A DNA stretch of 64,000 nucleotides from Bacterioplanoides sp. SCSIO 12839 (GTDB lineage: Bacteria; Pseudomonadota; Gammaproteobacteria; Pseudomonadales; Oceanobacteraceae): assembly GCF_024397975.1 (NCBI RefSeq), contig NZ_CP073745.1:1204501-1268500 (forward strand). Direction: 5' to 3'. The notes beneath the pieces are model-generated. The model saw only the letters and a list, made by a program, of their open reading frames with translations, was not told the origin of the DNA and searched no databases. Below are positions 61,952 through 64,000 of the stretch, in pieces. A program made the position numbers and the translations under genes. Each line of letters starts with the position of its first letter. Position 1 is the first letter of the stretch.

Positions 61952-63514
61952 CTACTTCACTGACCAGTGTTGGTCTGTCACTTCTACTTCCCATAACGGA
62001 ATGGTTGCCATCTTATATGGCGTAAAATTCACTTCCTGATTAACTGCCATGACTTTTTTGGGCGCAGGTACAAATAACATGTAAGCATTGTCATAAGCAC
62101 GTTTCATGATTTTGCGGATGATTTGTGTTGAGGCATCCGTGTTCAGTGTTTCTGTCAGCATGGTATCGATATAAGCATTCATCGTTGGATCAGGACTGAT
62201 AGTGCTCCAGACACTGTCTGTTTTGTAAACAAAAAACGCAGACCATGGATGGTTGAAGTACCAATCATCATCCCCCCAGACCAGTAAATCCCACTCCATG
62301 GTGTTCTTTCCGGCATTGGTTGATAATAATTGTTCAAAAATAACCGTTTCGTTCTGGGTGATTTTAAACTCCAGTTCTACCCCGACTTTGCGAAGGTCAC
62401 GATCGATAGATTTCCACAAAAACATAAACCGTTCTTGCGTAAGAACTTTCAGTTTCAGGCCATTGAGTGTGTTGGTTAATTCCTGGCGTATGGATTTCGG
62501 GCTTTGTACATCTGAATATGCTTTTAATGATTTGGCGACCTGGTTGACACCGGGAAAGTTAGGGGAAGCCAGTGTCGGCTTACTTTCAGCAAAGCCAAAA
62601 AAGGAATTTTTGATAATAGCCTGCTGATTCAGTGCTTGATTCAGCGCTTTGCGTATCTTTTTGTCTTTTAGTTTTGGGTTGCCAGTAATCATATTGATGT
62701 GAATGGCAATATTGTCATTGGATGGGCCGCTGATCAGCTTGGAGTACGCTGAGGTCATGACCGATGCAACCTCTGTAACCGGGATTGGCATGATATCCAG
62801 CTGACCTTCGCTGTCGGTCACTTCTTCCAAAGCAATATCGGAGTCCAGTTGGGTATAGACGGTAATGGTTTCGACTTTTACCAGGTCTTTGTCGTAATAA
62901 TTCGGGTTAGCGACCAAAACGGCTTTAGGGGTATTGCGGTCACCTTCAATGTAGCCTTCTTTCAGAATATACGGGCCGGTGGCATAGGGGCCTGGCTCCG
63001 CCAGATTGGGGCAGGTTGCTTTACCATTCCAACCAAATTTTTTCAGGTAATCGGTGGTATAAAAATGCAACCAGATGACGTCATTGATAAAAGATCCGTA
63101 CTTAGCTTTCAGGTGAAAGCGAACCGTGTAGTCATCTACTTTTTCTGTGCGATCATAATATTCGTGAAACTTACTGAACAGAAAAGGTGCTTTTTTAAAG
63201 TAACGCATATTTTCAAGCACGGCATCTGCATCAAAACGGCTACCATCCTGAAAAACCACACCCTGCCTCAGAGAGAATTCATATTCAGTATCGCTGAGCT
63301 GACGGTATGATGTTGCCAGGTCATAATCCCAACTTCTGCTGTTATTGGCCGGTTTTAAAAGCGCGCCATTAATCGCATGGGATACATATAGATAAGGCAA
63401 GCTGGGTACGTAGACTTTGACGTGTGACCCCGGCGTTGGGGCAGCTTTGGCGGAGTTGATAATCAACAGGGTTATCAAGCAGCTCTGCATTAATAAGCGT
63501 AATGAATTCGCCAT
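61952..63514 (-). CDS. ABC-type peptide/nickel-family solute-binding protein
   Basis: A 520-residue periplasmic binding protein of family 5 (SBP_bac_5, DppA/OppA-like). The signal peptide ends at SAKA. SDTEYEFSLRQGVVFQDGSRFDADAVLENMRYF is the family signature. It continues with YTVRFHLKAKYGSF, GPYILKEGYIEG and IRKALNQALNQQAII. No permease or ATPase gene is adjacent on either side. Instead the next gene of the operon encodes a chemoreceptor, so the protein may deliver a ligand signal to it. I prefer ATG 63514 (GAGA upstream) to ATG 63526. A Fur-like palindrome lies upstream at 63591. Confidence 0.88.
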   Translation of the reverse strand: MANSLRLLMQSCLITLLIINSAKAAPTPGSHVKVYVPSLPYLYVSHAINGALLKPANNSRSWDYDLATSYRQLSDTEYEFSLRQGVVFQDGSRFDADAVLENMRYFKKAPFLFSKFHEYYDRTEKVDDYTVRFHLKAKYGSFINDVIWLHFYTTDYLKKFGWNGKATCPNLAEPGPYATGPYILKEGYIEGDRNTPKAVLVANPNYYDKDLVKVETITVYTQLDSDIALEEVTDSEGQLDIMPIPVTEVASVMTSAYSKLISGPSNDNIAIHINMITGNPKLKDKKIRKALNQALNQQAIIKNSFFGFAESKPTLASPNFPGVNQVAKSLKAYSDVQSPKSIRQELTNTLNGLKLKVLTQERFMFLWKSIDRDLRKVGVELEFKITQNETVIFEQLLSTNAGKNTMEWDLLVWGDDDWYFNHPWSAFFVYKTDSVWSTISPDPTMNAYIDTMLTETLNTDASTQIIRKIMKRAYDNAYMLFVPAPKKVMAVNQEVNFTPYKMATIPLWEVEVTDQHWSVK

Positions 63515-63590
63515 GAAACATCTCATTAACAGTGAATAATCCCATTAACTTTAGCAGAGCAATTTGGAATATCTTCTTATCGCTATAAAT

Positions 63591-63606
63591 AATGATATGT
63601 ATCATT
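63591..63606. promoter_or_regulatory. AATGATA-TG-TATCATT palindrome (Fur-like)
   Basis: A perfect 16-bp palindrome 77 bp upstream of the solute-binding protein gene. Its arms match the ATGATA/TATCAT core of Fur-type boxes (consensus built from GATAAT). It suggests metal-responsive control of the solute-binding protein and chemoreceptor operon. Confidence 0.4.
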
Positions 63607-63608
63607 AA

Positions 63609-64000
63609 TCATCGTGTGTTGAGTTGTTGGAAGGGGAGCTCTGGTTGGTGTTCCGTCAACTTTTTTGCTAAGCGCTTCTGCCATTTATTCTCCGATTTCT
63701 GCAAATGTTTAATCAGCAATTTACTGAGTTTAGGCATCAGTGCCGGGGGCAAGTCGTGCCCCATCCCCTGAATGACTTTCAGTTTTGATTTACGGATGGC
63801 TGCAGCGGTATCTGCGCCCATGCGGGCAGGGATGATCGGGTCATCAGATCCATGAATGATTAATGCCGGTACTTTGATTTTTTGTAGCAAGTGATGACGA
63901 TCACCGGCAGCTGTAATGGCAGCCAGCTGACGTTTAAAGCCACAAGGCGAGCCTGCCCGCTCATAACTAGTTTCGGCCAGTTGCCGCAATTCGATGTCAT
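63609..64000 (-). CDS. Alpha/beta-fold hydrolase, C-terminal part (cut by window edge)
   Basis: The frame is open at the right edge, so the N-terminal half with the nucleophile is missing. The remaining 130 residues show FKRQLAAITAAGDRHHLLQKIKVPALIIHGSDDPIIPARMGADTAAAI, with the acid residue in HGSDDPIIP, and the histidine in GMGHDLPPAL. This is the C-terminal half of an alpha/beta hydrolase of the group often listed as alpha/beta hydrolase or non-haem peroxidase-like. A basic tail (KWQKRLAKKL) is atypical. The TTG at 63989 is internal and not the start. Confidence 0.75.
   Translation of the reverse strand, partial: DIELRQLAETSYERAGSPCGFKRQLAAITAAGDRHHLLQKIKVPALIIHGSDDPIIPARMGADTAAAIRKSKLKVIQGMGHDLPPALMPKLSKLLIKHLQKSENKWQKRLAKKLTEHQPELPFQQLNTR

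Noticed and set aside
1-64000. CRISPR arrays, insertion sequences, integrase or prophage genes
   Set aside because: No regularly spaced 25-40 bp repeats, transposase or integrase motifs were seen; the tRNA-Lys pair has no adjacent integrase or duplicated 3' end.

Overview
The window is a contiguous piece of a gammaproteobacterial chromosome, most likely from a marine Oceanospirillales-type or Pseudomonas-related lineage. The evidence is the family-level match of almost every gene, a complete ybgC-tolQRAB-pal-cpoB cluster, and a gene order (nadA, BepA-like protease, TusA-like protein, AI-2E permease, dapA, bamC, metallo-beta-lactamase protein, purC) that, from memory, parallels Pseudomonas apart from two missing genes (bcp and gcvR). 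I do not assign a species. Coding density is high, start codons are often GTG or TTG, and no insertion sequence, integrase or CRISPR array is visible.

Layout. 1-2.1 kb: tail of a methyltransferase, an uncharacterised periplasmic protein, a ferritin-like protein and a PrcB-domain lipoprotein. 2.1-9.7 kb: ruvC, a multi-hairpin repeat, ruvAB, then the Tol-Pal envelope cluster. 9.8-10.1 kb: two identical tRNA-Lys genes with a strong promoter and terminator. 10.2-17.6 kb: nadA and the conserved block ending in purC. 17.8-31.8 kb: an outer-membrane barrel protein, RNase II, a Tat-exported PhoD phosphatase, methyltransferases, msrA, a TatD hydrolase, a Yip1 membrane protein, a Pit phosphate carrier, rlmF, a UbiA prenyltransferase and an LEA-type lipoprotein. 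32.0-36.3 kb: a [13 protein letters not shown] lipoprotein, a metallo-beta-lactamase lipoprotein and a TetR regulator, the last two carrying matching operators. 36.5-45.0 kb: an accessory type I restriction-modification island. 45.1-59.8 kb: a DUF349 protein, a lipoprotein hydrolase, sbcB, an AraC regulator, a response regulator/CheC/GGDEF operon, three hotdog thioesterases, a DsbA-like protein, an aldo-keto reductase and dgt. 59.8-64 kb: a chemoreceptor paired with a solute-binding protein, then a hydrolase cut by the window edge.

The most unusual part is the restriction island. A 40-codon leader ORF overlaps hsdM by ATGA. hsdM, hsdS, two unrecognised membrane-protein genes and hsdR then follow with overlapping or close ends, so the membrane proteins look like integral members of the operon. 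hsdR is split by what looks like loss of one CG from a CGCG, exactly between its nuclease and motor domains; as written, the system could methylate but not restrict. Just downstream, a winged-helix/nucleotidyltransferase fusion protein is preceded by nested palindromes lying on its own promoter.

Other notable signals are two multi-armed palindromic repeats with GGATG at hairpin tips, two copies of a GTTAAC-centred palindrome, three 21-bp iterons upstream of the tusA-like gene, an inverted repeat between divergent thioesterase genes, a GGDEF protein whose signature reads GGDLF, and a Fur-like palindrome upstream of the solute-binding protein gene. All calls come from reading the sequence; no database search was run.
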